Below, piece after piece: positions 29,124 to 39,046 of a stretch of 64,000 nt of DNA. A program made the position numbers and the translations under genes. Below the pieces are notes generated by a model. That model did not search any database, had not been told where the DNA came from, and saw only the letters and a list, made by a program, of their open reading frames with translations. Location: assembly GCF_002943465.1 (NCBI RefSeq), contig NZ_PTQY01000010.1, positions 62,001 through 126,000 on the forward strand. The letters are read 5' to 3'. Each line of letters begins with the position of its first letter. Within the stretch, counting starts at the first letter, position 1. This DNA comes from Rhodoferax sp. TS-BS-61-7 (GTDB lineage: Bacteria; Pseudomonadota; Gammaproteobacteria; Burkholderiales; Burkholderiaceae_C).

Positions 29124-30455
29124 TTAGGTGGCGGATTGTAGGCCTTTGGCCCATTGGCTCAGCTCTTGCAGGGGCCTGCTTTGCTGGGCCTGCGACGCAT
29201 CGCGCAAATCTTTGATGGTGACCTGTCCCTGCGCCAGTTCGTCCACGCCAAACACCAGCGCGTAGCGCCCGCCCGAGGCGTCGGCCTTCTTGAACTGCGA
29301 CTTCAAACTGGCCATGCCCTCGGCCCCGGCGGGGTGCATTTGCACCGAGATGCCTGCCGCGCGGAGTTGCTCCAGGCTGACCATGACGCGCGGAGCATCC
29401 TTGGCATCACCCACGATGGCATAGGCGTCCAGCGGCGCCACAGCCTCGCTAGCACCCGTCTCTTTGAGCAGCTCCAGCACACGCTCCACGCCCAAAGCCC
29501 AGCCCACGGCCGGAGTGGGCTTGCCGCCGATCTGCACGATCAGGTCGTCATAGCGGCCACCCGCACACACGGTGCCCTGGGAGCCCAGGCGATCGGTGAC
29601 GAACTCGAAGACCGTCAGGTTGTAGTAATCCAGTCCCCGCACTAGGCGTGGGTTGATGCTGTAGGCCACGCCATTCGCATCGAGAATGGCCTTGAGCCCT
29701 TCGAAGTGCGCCAGCGATTCGGCACCGAGAAAGTCCAGCAGGCGCGGCGCCCCCGCAACCATCTCTTGCATCGTCGGGTTTTTGGTGTCCAGAATACGCA
29801 GCGGGTTGCTGTGCAGCCGGCGCTTGGCGTCTTCATCGAGCAGCCCGGCATGTTGCTCAAAATAGGCGATGAGCTGGGCGCGGTGTAGCGCACGCTCCGC
29901 CGGCTGGCCCAGGCTGTTGAGTTCCAGCCGCACATCGGTGAGGCCAATGGCCTGCCATAGCGCAGCGGCCAGCAAAATCACCTCGGCATCAGTGTCCGGG
30001 CCACCAAAGCCCAGCGCTTCCACGCCGACTTGGTGAAACTGGCGGTAGCGCCCGCGCTGCGGCTTCTCGCGGCGAAACATCGGGCCCATGTAGAACAAGC
30101 GCTTGCCACCGTCATACAGCAGGTTGCTTTCGATCACGGCGCGCACCACCGCAGCGGTCCCCTCGGGGCGCATGCTCAGGTGTTCGGCCTGGCCGTGCTT
30201 GTCCGAACGGTCTTCGAAGGAGTACATCTCCTTCTCAACAATGTCCGTGACCTCACCAATGCCGCGCACGAAGAGCGCGGTGTGTTCCAGAATGGGCGTG
30301 CGGATGTTGCGGTACGCATAGCGCAGCATCAGTTCACGCACCGTGGCTTCCAGAGCCTCCCATCGCGCCGACTCCGGCGGCAGGATGTCATTCATCCCCT
30401 TCACGCCCACCAACTTTTCCGCCTTGCGCGAAACGACCTTCTCATCCATATGCAT
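29124..30455 (-). CDS. hisS: Histidyl-tRNA synthetase
   Basis: A 443-residue class II synthetase. Motif 2 ([20 protein letters not shown]), the His-specific LVRGLDYYN and the motif-3 Arg in [13 protein letters not shown] are all visible. There are two nearby ATG codons (30455 and 30449), and neither has a strong ribosome-binding site. Only 5 bases separate it from the upstream ispG stop. Confidence 0.95.
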   Translation of the reverse strand: MHMDEKVVSRKAEKLVGVKGMNDILPPESARWEALEATVRELMLRYAYRNIRTPILEHTALFVRGIGEVTDIVEKEMYSFEDRSDKHGQAEHLSMRPEGTAAVVRAVIESNLLYDGGKRLFYMGPMFRREKPQRGRYRQFHQVGVEALGFGGPDTDAEVILLAAALWQAIGLTDVRLELNSLGQPAERALHRAQLIAYFEQHAGLLDEDAKRRLHSNPLRILDTKNPTMQEMVAGAPRLLDFLGAESLAHFEGLKAILDANGVAYSINPRLVRGLDYYNLTVFEFVTDRLGSQGTVCAGGRYDDLIVQIGGKPTPAVGWALGVERVLELLKETGASEAVAPLDAYAIVGDAKDAPRVMVSLEQLRAAGISVQMHPAGAEGMASLKSQFKKADASGGRYALVFGVDELAQGQVTIKDLRDASQAQQSRPLQELSQWAKGLQSAT

Positions 30456-30460
30456 TCAAA

Positions 30461-31729
30461 TCAAGTGTTTGGGGTAGATTGCGTAAAGCGTTGCCGAATG
30501 TAGTCTTCGACCACCGTCTGGAATTCAGCGGCAATCGCATTGCCACGCAGGGTCATGCGTTTCTCGCCATCAATAAAGACCGGTGCGGCCGGCGCTTCGC
30601 CGGTACCCGGCAGGCTTATACCGATGTCTGCGTGTTTGCTTTCACCGGGGCCATTCACGATGCAGCCCATGACCGCAACCTTGAGGCTTTCCACACCAGG
30701 ATAGACCGAGCGCCAGACCGGCATTTTTTCACGCAAAAAATCATCAATCTGCTTGGTGAGTTCTTGGAAGGTGGTGCTCGTGGTGCGTCCGCAACCTGGA
30801 CAGGCTGTGACACTGGGAACAAACTTGCGCAAGCCCAAAGATTGCAGAATCTCGGAGGCCACCACCACCTCCTGGGTCCGCGCCTCGCCAGGTGCGGGGG
30901 TCAGCGACACCCGAATGGTGTCACCAATGCCATCTTGCAAAAGCACCGCCAGTGCCGCGGTGGATGCCACCGTGCCTTTGGTGCCCATACCCGCCTCAGT
31001 CAGGCCCAGGTGCAGGGCATAACGCGAACGCTGGGCCAGTGCCCGGTAAACCGCGATCAGATCCTGCACGCCACTTACCTTGCAGGAAAGAATGATTTGC
31101 TCTGCAGGCAAGCCAATCTCCTGGGCACGTTGCGCAGACTCCAAGGCCGAAACAATCAAGGCTTCGTACATTACCTGCTTCGCGTCCCACGGAACGGCAC
31201 GCTTGCTGTTGTCGTCCATCAGGGACGCCAACAGCTCTTGGTCCAGACTGCCCCAATTCACGCCAATGCGCACCGCCTTGTCCCACTTCACGGCGGCCTC
31301 AATCATCTGGCCAAACTGCTTGTCGCGCTTGTCGCCCTTCCCCACGTTGCCGGGGTTAATGCGGTATTTGGACAGTGCCTGTGCGCAGTCAGGGAATTCA
31401 CTGAGCAAACGATGGCCGTTGTAATGAAAATCACCCACCAACGGCACATCAATGCCCATGCGATCCAGTTGATTGCGGATGTGCGGAACTGCCTCTGCGG
31501 CCTCAGGTGTATTGACGGTAATGCGCACCATCTCCGAGCCCGCCAATGCCAACTCCTTGACCTGTATGGCGGTACCAATAGCGTCCACGGTATCTGTATT
31601 GGTCATGGACTGGATGCGAACAGGCGCACCACCACCAACGGTCACAGTTCTTCCACCCCAAACCACGCGAGCCTGGAGAGACTCCCTCAACTGGGGGGTA
31701 ACGATGGGTATAGGAAAACCACTTTGCAC
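30461..31729 (-). CDS. ispG: 4-hydroxy-3-methylbut-2-enyl diphosphate synthase
   Basis: A 422-residue [4Fe-4S] enzyme of the MEP isoprenoid pathway. The cluster ligands are in [13 protein letters not shown] and [19 protein letters not shown]. It contains the insert typical of the larger bacterial IspG form. The start appears to be GTG at 31729, which overlaps the rodZ stop by one base (TAGTG). Confidence 0.93.
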   Translation of the reverse strand: MQSGFPIPIVTPQLRESLQARVVWGGRTVTVGGGAPVRIQSMTNTDTVDAIGTAIQVKELALAGSEMVRITVNTPEAAEAVPHIRNQLDRMGIDVPLVGDFHYNGHRLLSEFPDCAQALSKYRINPGNVGKGDKRDKQFGQMIEAAVKWDKAVRIGVNWGSLDQELLASLMDDNSKRAVPWDAKQVMYEALIVSALESAQRAQEIGLPAEQIILSCKVSGVQDLIAVYRALAQRSRYALHLGLTEAGMGTKGTVASTAALAVLLQDGIGDTIRVSLTPAPGEARTQEVVVASEILQSLGLRKFVPSVTACPGCGRTTSTTFQELTKQIDDFLREKMPVWRSVYPGVESLKVAVMGCIVNGPGESKHADIGISLPGTGEAPAAPVFIDGEKRMTLRGNAIAAEFQTVVEDYIRQRFTQSTPNT

Positions 31730-32670
31730 TACTTCACCTCAAATCGCGCAACATTGTCTTTGGCGAACGCGGTCAGGCTGAACGGTTTACCCTTGACTTC
31801 AACCTCGGTGACATCCGCACGCCCTACGACCACCGACAGAGGCAGTGCCCCTGAGATGCCCGCCGCATCACCTTGCACTAGATTTCTGCGCATCAAAACC
31901 ACGCCTTTGGCATCGGTCACCTCCACCCAAGACGGCCCTTTGACACGGAACACCACTTGCTGCCCCGCAACGGGAGCAAGCGACGGCGCACTCGCGGGCT
32001 TCATCACCTCTGGCACGGCAACCGCCGCGGCAATGGCAACGGGAGCAGGCGCTACAGGCGCCGGAGATGCGGAAGCAACTGCTAGGGCCGCCTGCGCAGC
32101 AGGCTCCGCGGCAATAACAGATGGGACAGGAACATCGGGCACTGCATTCTGTGCGGATGGCACGATTAGAACGGATTCCGATGGTGCAGCGACTTCCTCA
32201 GGCGGGGCTTCCGTTTGCCACTCTGGGAGAAACACCACCACCAAGGCAGCCACCAACAAAAGCAAAACCACCAAAACTACAGGTTGCTTGAGGGCTGCAG
32301 GTATGGACAGGGAGCGATTTTCCCCCGCTGCATGGAATGGCGCGTTGATGCCCCCCTCGCTGGCTCCCAAGCGAGGCACGTGTTGGTGCGGCAGCCTAGA
32401 GAGTATCGGTGCAGGATCGATCTTCAAATTGCGGCAAACACTGGACGCAAGCGCCCGCACAAACACGGCATCGGGCAGCAAATCAAAACGGTCCGCTTCC
32501 AAAGCTTCCAACTTTTTGACAGGCACTTTCATGGATACCGCCAGCGCAGCCACATGCAGACCCGCCGTCTCGCGCGCAGCACGCAACAGGGCTCCCGCAG
32601 ACGCCTGGGTTACCGGCTCATCCGCAGCAGAGGCCATATCCGCTGATTGCAAAGAGTTGCCCTCACTCAT
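31729..32670 (-). CDS. rodZ: Cytoskeletal protein RodZ
   Basis: A 313-residue bitopic protein. An N-terminal helix-turn-helix (about residues 25-90, [20 protein letters not shown]) binds MreB in relatives. A membrane helix follows at about residues 155-175 ([19 protein letters not shown]), then an Ala/Pro-rich linker and a C-terminal beta domain ([20 protein letters not shown]). The start MSEGNSLQ at 32670 overlaps the pilF stop by 8 bases; the open frame further upstream is a shadow of pilF. Confidence 0.88.
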   Translation of the reverse strand: MSEGNSLQSADMASAADEPVTQASAGALLRAARETAGLHVAALAVSMKVPVKKLEALEADRFDLLPDAVFVRALASSVCRNLKIDPAPILSRLPHQHVPRLGASEGGINAPFHAAGENRSLSIPAALKQPVVLVVLLLLVAALVVVFLPEWQTEAPPEEVAAPSESVLIVPSAQNAVPDVPVPSVIAAEPAAQAALAVASASPAPVAPAPVAIAAAVAVPEVMKPASAPSLAPVAGQQVVFRVKGPSWVEVTDAKGVVLMRRNLVQGDAAGISGALPLSVVVGRADVTEVEVKGKPFSLTAFAKDNVARFEVK

Positions 32671-33490
32671 CAAATGCCCCACGTTCAAACAAAGTCGCTT
32701 CTTTGGATTGTGGAAAACGCTTGGCCAATTGCGCGCCCAATTGCGCCACGCCCTCCCGATTGCCCAGGCTGCGCTCCACCTTGGCGCCCAACCACAGGGA
32801 CTCGGCATTGGCCAGCTCGCCGTTATTGATGCGACGGATGTAGAACTGGGCGCGCAAGTATTCACCACGTTGAAATAACACCAGCGCCAAGTTGTACCCA
32901 GTGACAGGGTTGCCCGCGTCCAGCTCATAGGCGCGCTGCAAACTAGCCTCAGCTTCGACACGCTGCCCAGCTTTCGCCTGACAAACACCCATGGTCATCC
33001 AGGACTTGGCTTTGTCTACATAACTGGGCTCGGCAATGGCATTCATGAATTGACGGTTAGCCTCCGCCATACGGCCTTGCTGGCATAACATCCAACCCAG
33101 GTTGTGGTGCACCGACGAAGCCTGGGGATTGATTTGCAAGGCTTTGCGAAAACTCTCCTCCGCCAAGGGGGCATCGTTTAAACGCATGTAAATGAGGCCG
33201 CGCAGGTTGTGAGCCTCTAGCAACGTGGGGTCGGCAGCAATCGATTGCTTCAACTCATCCAGCGCAATGGTGGTTTGGCCATTGTTGTAATAACCCACTG
33301 CCAGCTCCAGGCGAATGCGGGCCCGCTTGCGGGCTACGGTCTCGTCAGACTCCGTCAGCAAATCACTTCCAGGAGCCGCAGTCGGCGCACTAGAAGCACA
33401 GCCAGTGAGCGCCAACGCCAACAAGCCCAGCACAGCAAAGGCCGTCAAGCCACGCCGCATCCAGCGGGCAGGAAAAAGCAAATCAGGCAT
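32663..33490 (-). CDS. pilF: PilF/PilW-type TPR lipoprotein for type IV pilus biogenesis
   Basis: A 275-residue protein beginning [10 protein letters not shown] at 33490, with lipobox LALTGC and about six TPR units (for example [20 protein letters not shown] and [20 protein letters not shown]). PilF helps the PilQ secretin reach the outer membrane. Its place between rlmN and rodZ is the classical beta- and gamma-proteobacterial location. The start overlaps the rlmN stop by 8 bases. Confidence 0.87.
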   Translation of the reverse strand: MPDLLFPARWMRRGLTAFAVLGLLALALTGCASSAPTAAPGSDLLTESDETVARKRARIRLELAVGYYNNGQTTIALDELKQSIAADPTLLEAHNLRGLIYMRLNDAPLAEESFRKALQINPQASSVHHNLGWMLCQQGRMAEANRQFMNAIAEPSYVDKAKSWMTMGVCQAKAGQRVEAEASLQRAYELDAGNPVTGYNLALVLFQRGEYLRAQFYIRRINNGELANAESLWLGAKVERSLGNREGVAQLGAQLAKRFPQSKEATLFERGAFDE

Positions 33491-34643
33491 CGGTCCCCTT
33501 TGTCTGCTCGGTACGAGCAATGTCCATTACGGGTTGGAGCATAACGGTTCGCTGCTTGGACATGCGCTTCGCTACATCCGTACGGTCCTTGACATCTCCG
33601 GCCAGCTGACCGCACGCCGCATCAATATCATCACCGCGGGTCTTTCGGACCGTCGTCACAATCCCGGCATCACTCAGAATTTTGGAGAAAGCCTGCACCT
33701 GTGCGGCACTGGAACGCTTGAGACCAGATGCCGGAAAGGGATTGAAAGGAATCAGGTTGAACTTGCAAGAGACAGCAGGCCCATCCACAGGGCGCACCAA
33801 CGCCAACAACTCGCGGGCATGGGCTGGCGTGTCATTGACACCATCGAGCATGCAGTACTCGAAGGTGATGAAGTCGCGTGGTGCAAACGCCAAGTAGCGG
33901 CGGCAGGCGTCCAGCAACTCGGATAGCGGGTATTTGCGATTCAGTGGAACCAGGTTGTCCCGCAAGGCGTCATTAGGAGCGTGCAGAGACACGGCTAATG
34001 CCACGGGGCAATCGGCGCCCAGACGGTCCATCATGGGAACCACGCCGGAGGTTGACACCGTAACCCGGCGGCGTGACAGCCCATAGGCGTTGTCACTGAG
34101 CATGACCTGCAGCGCGGGAACCAGGGCGGAATAGTTTTGCAGCGGCTCACCCATGCCCATCATCACCACATTGGAGATAACGCGCTGGCTCGCACCCAGA
34201 TGCTTGCGCAGGAAGTGCTCGGCAAACCACAGCTGCGCAATGATTTCACCCGTCGTCAGGTTGCGACTGAAACCTTGGTGGCCGGTCGAGCAGAAACGGC
34301 AGCCCACAGCACAGCCAGCTTGCGAGGAAATACAGAGGGTGCCACGATCATCTTCGGGGATGAACACAGCTTCCACCGCATCACCACCCCCAACATCAAA
34401 CAACCATTTGATCGTGCCATCACCCGAAATATGTTGGGTGATCACGGCAAGCGGTTTCATTTCCGCACAGGTTTTGAGCTTTTCGCGCAAAGACTTGGCG
34501 AGGTCACTCATATCATCAAAGGATGAGGCGCCTCTTTGGTGAATCCAGCGAAACAGCTGGGTGGCTCGGAATCGCTTTTCTCCGAGCCGCTCACAAAAAG
34601 CGGCCAATCCCTCAAGATCGAATTCAAGAAGATTGGCCGTCAT
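33483..34643 (-). CDS. rlmN: Dual-specificity 23S rRNA/tRNA C2-adenine methyltransferase RlmN
   Basis: A 386-residue radical-SAM enzyme that methylates A2503 of 23S rRNA and A37 of some tRNAs. The cluster-binding CAVGCRFC motif uses Cys 111, 115 and 118. The C-terminal Cys in DIDAACGQL fits the methyl-carrying residue, and [11 protein letters not shown] is also typical. It starts 8 bases after ndk. Confidence 0.94.
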   Translation of the reverse strand: MTANLLEFDLEGLAAFCERLGEKRFRATQLFRWIHQRGASSFDDMSDLAKSLREKLKTCAEMKPLAVITQHISGDGTIKWLFDVGGGDAVEAVFIPEDDRGTLCISSQAGCAVGCRFCSTGHQGFSRNLTTGEIIAQLWFAEHFLRKHLGASQRVISNVVMMGMGEPLQNYSALVPALQVMLSDNAYGLSRRRVTVSTSGVVPMMDRLGADCPVALAVSLHAPNDALRDNLVPLNRKYPLSELLDACRRYLAFAPRDFITFEYCMLDGVNDTPAHARELLALVRPVDGPAVSCKFNLIPFNPFPASGLKRSSAAQVQAFSKILSDAGIVTTVRKTRGDDIDAACGQLAGDVKDRTDVAKRMSKQRTVMLQPVMDIARTEQTKGTDA

Positions 34644-34651
34644 TGCATGTC

Positions 34652-35077
34652 TTAGCGGGAGTAAACGTTCAGGCCAGCGAAGAAGAAGGCGATTTCGGCG
34701 GCAGCAGTTTCTGCAGCATCGGAACCGTGCACGGCGTTGGCGTCAATGCTGTCTGCAAAGTCAGCGCGGATGGTGCCGGCATCGGCCTTCTTAGGATCGG
34801 TGGCACCCATCAGGTCGCGATTTTTCAGGATGGCGTTTTCGCCTTCCAGAGCCTGGATCATCACGGGGCCGGAGATCATGAAATCCACCAGATCCTTGAA
34901 GAAAGGACGTGCTTTGTGCACGGCGTAAAAAGCTTCTGCTTCACCGCGGGACAGGTGAGCCATGCGAGCAGCCACTACCTTCAGGCCAGCCGCTTCAAAG
35001 CGGGCGTAAATTTGACCGATCACGTTCTTGGCAACTGCGTCGGGCTTGATGATGGAGAGAGTGCGTTCGATAGCCAT
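34652..35077 (-). CDS. ndk: Nucleoside diphosphate kinase
   Basis: A 141-residue enzyme that transfers phosphate from ATP to nucleoside diphosphates. The phospho-accepting residue is His117 in [13 protein letters not shown]; the N-terminal [12 protein letters not shown] is also typical. Length is normal. Confidence 0.96.
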   Translation of the reverse strand: MAIERTLSIIKPDAVAKNVIGQIYARFEAAGLKVVAARMAHLSRGEAEAFYAVHKARPFFKDLVDFMISGPVMIQALEGENAILKNRDLMGATDPKKADAGTIRADFADSIDANAVHGSDAAETAAAEIAFFFAGLNVYSR

Positions 35078-35145
35078 AGGATTCCTGTTATGAATGAAGA
35101 GACATTTGCCCCAGCAGAAGCAAAGCGCTGGATTTTACACTGTGA

Positions 35146-36414
35146 TTAGCGGTTTCGGCCGCCTCTGCGCTGCCCGCCTTGCCCACCACGGGGTCGGCCA
35201 GCAGCGTCTTGGCGCTGGCGAGAGAAACTGTCTGCACCGATGTAGCCAAATGCCGTTTTCATGGGGTCTGGCTGAGCACCGGCCTGGCGATCAGAGGGCT
35301 TGTCCTTGCGTCCACTGGCGCCACGACCAGGATTGGCACCAGGGGTGGGTCCGGCCTTGGGATACGACGGCCCACGGCCACCCGTAGAGCGCCCGCGGGC
35401 GGGATTGCGGTTACCCGTCGCCTTGGGGGGGCGACCTGCACCCTCGGCAGGACCGTCGGCACGCGGCCGCCCCGCGCCAGCCGCTTGTGCCAGGGCACGG
35501 ATATCCGCGTCATCCAGCTCCATCCAGGCGCCACGCTTCAAGCCCCGTGGCAAGACCATAGCCCCATAGCGAATACGAATCAGGCGACTCACCGCATGGC
35601 CCACGGACTCCATCATGCGACGCACCTCGCGGTTGCGGCCTTCAGAAATTGTGACCCGGTACCAGCAGTTGGAACCCTCGCCACCGCCCTCTTCGATAGA
35701 CCCAAACTGCGCCATACCGTCATCGAGTTGCACGCCGTCCAACAAAGCCTGCTTTTCTTCCTTGTTCAAGGCGCCCAAAACACGCACCGCATATTCGCGC
35801 TCCAAACCAAATCGGGGGTGCATCAGGTTGTTGGCCAGCTCGCCTGAGCTGGTGAACAACAACAGCCCTTCGGTATTTAAGTCCAAACGCCCCACAGACT
35901 GCCACTTGCCCTGTTGCAGTTTGGGCAGCTTGCGGAACACGGTGGGTCGGTTCTGGGGGTCGTCATGCGTGACCACCTCGCCTGCAGGCTTGTGGTATGC
36001 AATCACACGGGCTGGTGGCGGATCAATGCGATAACGGATCGGCTTGCCATTCACCTTGATGCTGTCACCAAACTGGATACGCTGGCCAATGTGGGCCGGT
36101 TCGTTGTTGACCGAAATGCGCCCCTCCAAAATGAGCTGCTCCATCTCCAGGCGCGAGCCCATGCCGGATTGCGCCAGCACCTTGTGCAGCTTGGGCGTTT
36201 CGGCCTGCGGCAGCAGCACCCGCTTGGGAGGCGCCAACTCTTCCAACGCATCGTCCGCATCAAATTGGCCAGACACCACATCTTCAAACCGGTACACGGG
36301 GCTAACGCCGGCAGCAGCAGACGATCCAACTGGGGCTGGATTCAGACTCTCTTCGTGAGACTCCATGGGCTGCTCGGCAGCATCAGAGGGCATGGATTCA
36401 GGGGCTTCATTCAT
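35146..36414 (-). CDS. rluB: 23S rRNA pseudouridine synthase, RluB-type, with long Arg/Gly-rich tail
   Basis: The start [11 protein letters not shown] at 36414 overlaps the scpB stop by 8 bases. An acidic extension of about 75 residues precedes the S4 domain ([20 protein letters not shown]). The catalytic domain follows with [15 protein letters not shown] (catalytic Asp) and [15 protein letters not shown]. The last about 115 residues are low-complexity and very rich in Gly, Arg, Pro and Asp, a probable disordered RNA-contacting tail. RluB makes pseudouridine 2605 in 23S rRNA. Confidence 0.88.
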   Translation of the reverse strand: MNEAPESMPSDAAEQPMESHEESLNPAPVGSSAAAGVSPVYRFEDVVSGQFDADDALEELAPPKRVLLPQAETPKLHKVLAQSGMGSRLEMEQLILEGRISVNNEPAHIGQRIQFGDSIKVNGKPIRYRIDPPPARVIAYHKPAGEVVTHDDPQNRPTVFRKLPKLQQGKWQSVGRLDLNTEGLLLFTSSGELANNLMHPRFGLEREYAVRVLGALNKEEKQALLDGVQLDDGMAQFGSIEEGGGEGSNCWYRVTISEGRNREVRRMMESVGHAVSRLIRIRYGAMVLPRGLKRGAWMELDDADIRALAQAAGAGRPRADGPAEGAGRPPKATGNRNPARGRSTGGRGPSYPKAGPTPGANPGRGASGRKDKPSDRQAGAQPDPMKTAFGYIGADSFSRQRQDAAGRPRGGQGGQRRGGRNR

Positions 36415-37078
36415 GTGGGGGACCCATTTCAGGTTCGGGGGTAACTTGCGCGTCAAGAGACATGGTCATTTGGGGACCCGCATCGTCCACTGCGGGCATG
36501 GAGATCGTCGCGATGGTGGGCTCTTTCATGGCAGATGCCAAATGCCCAAATGCATCGCCCGCCTGCGCGGGATGGTCTAACAGGGGCAATTGGTCCAGAG
36601 AGCCCAAACCAAAATCGTCCAAAAACTGCTTGGTGGTCGCAAACAAGGCGGGCCGACCGGGCGCTTCGCGGTGACCTATCACCTCCACCCAACCACGATC
36701 TTCCAATTGTTTGATCAACAAGGAACTGATGGTGACACCGCGGATGTCTTCCATATCACCGCGCGTTACAGGCTGCCGATAGGCAATGATAGCCAGGGTT
36801 TCCAGCGTGGCGCGCGTATATTTCGGCGGTTTTTCAGGGTGCAGACGATCCAGGTATTCCCGCATTTCGGGACGACTCTGGAACCGCCAGCCGGTCGCCA
36901 CACTGACCAACTCCATGCCGCGTCCTGCCCAGTCATTGCGCAGATCTTCCAACATGTGTTTGATGGAATCCACGCCAATCGCTTCCGCAAACAACTCCCG
37001 CATGTTTTTCAGCGGCAAAGGTTGTTGGGCACACATCAGGGCGGTCTCCAGGACCCGCTTGGCATCGACCATGTTCAT
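36407..37078 (-). CDS. scpB: Segregation and condensation protein B
   Basis: A 223-residue winged-helix kleisin-interacting subunit of the SMC complex, used in chromosome condensation. The core is [20 protein letters not shown] and [20 protein letters not shown]. The C-terminal 60 residues are less conserved and acidic. scpA is not in the window. Confidence 0.92.
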   Translation of the reverse strand: MNMVDAKRVLETALMCAQQPLPLKNMRELFAEAIGVDSIKHMLEDLRNDWAGRGMELVSVATGWRFQSRPEMREYLDRLHPEKPPKYTRATLETLAIIAYRQPVTRGDMEDIRGVTISSLLIKQLEDRGWVEVIGHREAPGRPALFATTKQFLDDFGLGSLDQLPLLDHPAQAGDAFGHLASAMKEPTIATISMPAVDDAGPQMTMSLDAQVTPEPEMGPPHE

Positions 37079-37115
37079 AGTCAGGGCGTTTCGAAAAAGT
37101 CACCAGCAAATTGAG

Positions 37116-37130
37116 CGATCACAGTGATCG
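37116..37130. promoter_or_regulatory. Perfect inverted repeat upstream of scpB
   Basis: CGATCAC and GTGATCG are separated by one base, 38 bp upstream of the scpB start and downstream of rluD. No T-run follows, so an operator is more likely than a terminator. No regulator can be named. Confidence 0.4.
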
Positions 37131-37194
37131 TCGTTGGCAAACAGCGCGTCGTCAGCGCTTGGGTGGCAGGCCACAAGCGATGGGCTTGGACCTA

Positions 37195-38238
37195 TCAGAG
37201 TCCTCCCGGACCTGCGCCTGCATTGTAACTGAGCCCCCACAAAGCCAAAAGCGCAAGAAAATCAACGGCAGGCTCCGCATGGAATTCTTGCCACACACCG
37301 GTGACCGGATGGTGAAACGCCAGGCGAAACGCATGCAAAGCCTGCCGCTCCATGCCGGGCTCGGGGCTGCCACCGTACAGCGCATCACCCACCAAAGGGT
37401 GCCCCAGTGAGGCCATGTGGACACGGATCTGGTGCGTGCGCCCGGTGTGCAAAGCACAACGCACCCAACAGCCCGCCACCGAGTTGGCAAGCCAAAACAC
37501 ATCCGTCTTGGCCAGCTTGCCAGAAGAAACAGAAAGATCCACCACGGCCATGCGCAGGCGGTTGCGAGGATCGCGTCCGATGGGCTTGTCCACCGTAACT
37601 TGCGCAGCACCCTTCCAGGGGCGTTGCGCCAATGCCAGGTACTGCCGACTGACCTCCCGGGCCGCAATCGCTTTGACCAGCACGTCCATAGCAGCACGCG
37701 TACGGGCCACCACCATCAAACCACTGGTGTCTTTGTCCAGACGGTGCACGATACCGGCCCGTGGCACGCTCGCAAACTGTGGGTCCCTGGCCAACAGCCC
37801 ATTGAGCAGGGTTCCGCTCCAGTTGCCTGGTGCGGGGTGCACCACCAGGCCTGCAGGTTTGTTGATCACCAGCACATGGGCGTCTTCGTAGACGATGTTC
37901 AAGTCCATGGGCTGGGCTTTGAAGGCCTGGCTCTGCTGCGTAGGCCGAAGCTCTACGGCGATGACATCACCCGCCTTAACACGCTGCGCGGGCTTGGAAA
38001 CCGACTGCCCGTTGAGGGAAACCGCCCCGCCATCGATCAGCTGCTGCAGATAATTGCGCGAAAACTCACTCGCAGCCTGAGCCAAGGCACGGTCTATACG
38101 CTCACCGTGCTGGCCGGGGGTGACCTCCACACTGCGGAGCTCGACCTCAGAGACCCCATCCAGAACCTCGTCTTCCGAATCGGGTTCACTGGAGTGCGTC
38201 GATATAATTCCGCCGGTCTGATTCAAGAAGGTCCCCAA
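37195..38238 (-). CDS. rluD: 23S rRNA pseudouridine synthase RluD
   Basis: RluD makes pseudouridines 1911, 1915 and 1917 in helix 69 of 23S rRNA. It has an S4 domain (RNYLQQLIDGGAVSLNGQSV) and the catalytic motif GIVHRLDKDTSGLMVVA. HTGRTHQIRVHMASLGHPLV is the conserved C-terminal block. The frame opens at a TTG next to the bamD start. The first 35 or so residues are not conserved-looking, and a GTG near 38130 is an alternative, so the true start is uncertain. Confidence 0.9.
   Translation of the reverse strand: MGTFLNQTGGIISTHSSEPDSEDEVLDGVSEVELRSVEVTPGQHGERIDRALAQAASEFSRNYLQQLIDGGAVSLNGQSVSKPAQRVKAGDVIAVELRPTQQSQAFKAQPMDLNIVYEDAHVLVINKPAGLVVHPAPGNWSGTLLNGLLARDPQFASVPRAGIVHRLDKDTSGLMVVARTRAAMDVLVKAIAAREVSRQYLALAQRPWKGAAQVTVDKPIGRDPRNRLRMAVVDLSVSSGKLAKTDVFWLANSVAGCWVRCALHTGRTHQIRVHMASLGHPLVGDALYGGSPEPGMERQALHAFRLAFHHPVTGVWQEFHAEPAVDFLALLALWGLSYNAGAGPGGL
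38203..38208 (+). promoter_or_regulatory. Perfect -10 hexamer for bamD
   Basis: TATAAT lies 31 bases upstream of the bamD ATG, inside the N-terminal coding frame assigned to the divergent rluD. No good -35 element sits at 17 bases. It fixes a likely bamD transcription start near 38215. Confidence 0.5.
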
Positions 38239-38239
38239 G

Positions 38240-39046
38240 ATGCTACGTGTGAAATTATCGGTCGTTTATGCCTTACTCATGGCGGCCGTATCGCTGGTCG
38301 TAGCCGGATGTTCGTCCGCACCGATCGACAAGACCGCAGGCATGAGCCCCAACCGTCTGTATGCAGAAGCGAAAGATGAAATGGGCTCGTCCCAATGGGA
38401 CAAGGCCGTTCCCCTGCTCGAAAAACTGGAGGCCCGTGCGGCTGGTACGCCCCTGGCGCAGCAAGCCCAGCTGGACAAGGCCTATGCCCACTACAAGGCA
38501 GCGGAGCCTGCACAAGCGTTGGCAACACTGGACCGCTTCATCAAGCTGCACCCCGCCAGCCCGGCGCTGGACTATGCCATTTACCTCAAGGGCATCATCA
38601 ATTTCAACGATGACCTGGGACTGCTCTCCTCCATCACCCGGCAAGACCTATCCGAGCGCGACCAGAAAGCGGCCAAAGAGTCGTTTGAATCCTTCAAGGA
38701 GCTGGTAGCACGCTTCCCCGATTCACGGTATGCACCAGACGCACGCCAGCGTATGGCCTACATCGTCGGCTCCCTGGCGCAGTACGAAGTCCATGTAGCC
38801 CGCTACTACTACAAACGCGGTGCCTATCTGGCTGCGGCCAACCGGGCCCAACAAGCGGTAACCGACTACCGCGATGTGCCTGCCATCGAAGAAGCGCTGT
38901 TCATCCTGTACAAGTCGTACGACGCATTGGGCATGGAACAGCTGCGTGACGATGCCAAACGGATTCTCGAAAAGAACTATCCCCAGTCGGATTACGTGCT
39001 CAAGGGAGAAAAGTCGAATACGGATCCGTGGTGGAAGGTTTGGTAA
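38240..39046 (+). CDS. bamD: Outer membrane protein assembly factor BamD
   Basis: A 268-residue lipoprotein (lipobox VVAGC) with TPR units (for example SPNRLYAEAKDEMGSSQWDK and AKESFESFKELVARFPDSRY). BamD is the essential scaffold of the Bam complex. It is divergent from rluD, the usual beta-proteobacterial arrangement. Its last 47 bases overlap the convergent helicase gene. Confidence 0.93.
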   Translation: MLRVKLSVVYALLMAAVSLVVAGCSSAPIDKTAGMSPNRLYAEAKDEMGSSQWDKAVPLLEKLEARAAGTPLAQQAQLDKAYAHYKAAEPAQALATLDRFIKLHPASPALDYAIYLKGIINFNDDLGLLSSITRQDLSERDQKAAKESFESFKELVARFPDSRYAPDARQRMAYIVGSLAQYEVHVARYYYKRGAYLAAANRAQQAVTDYRDVPAIEEALFILYKSYDALGMEQLRDDAKRILEKNYPQSDYVLKGEKSNTDPWWKVW

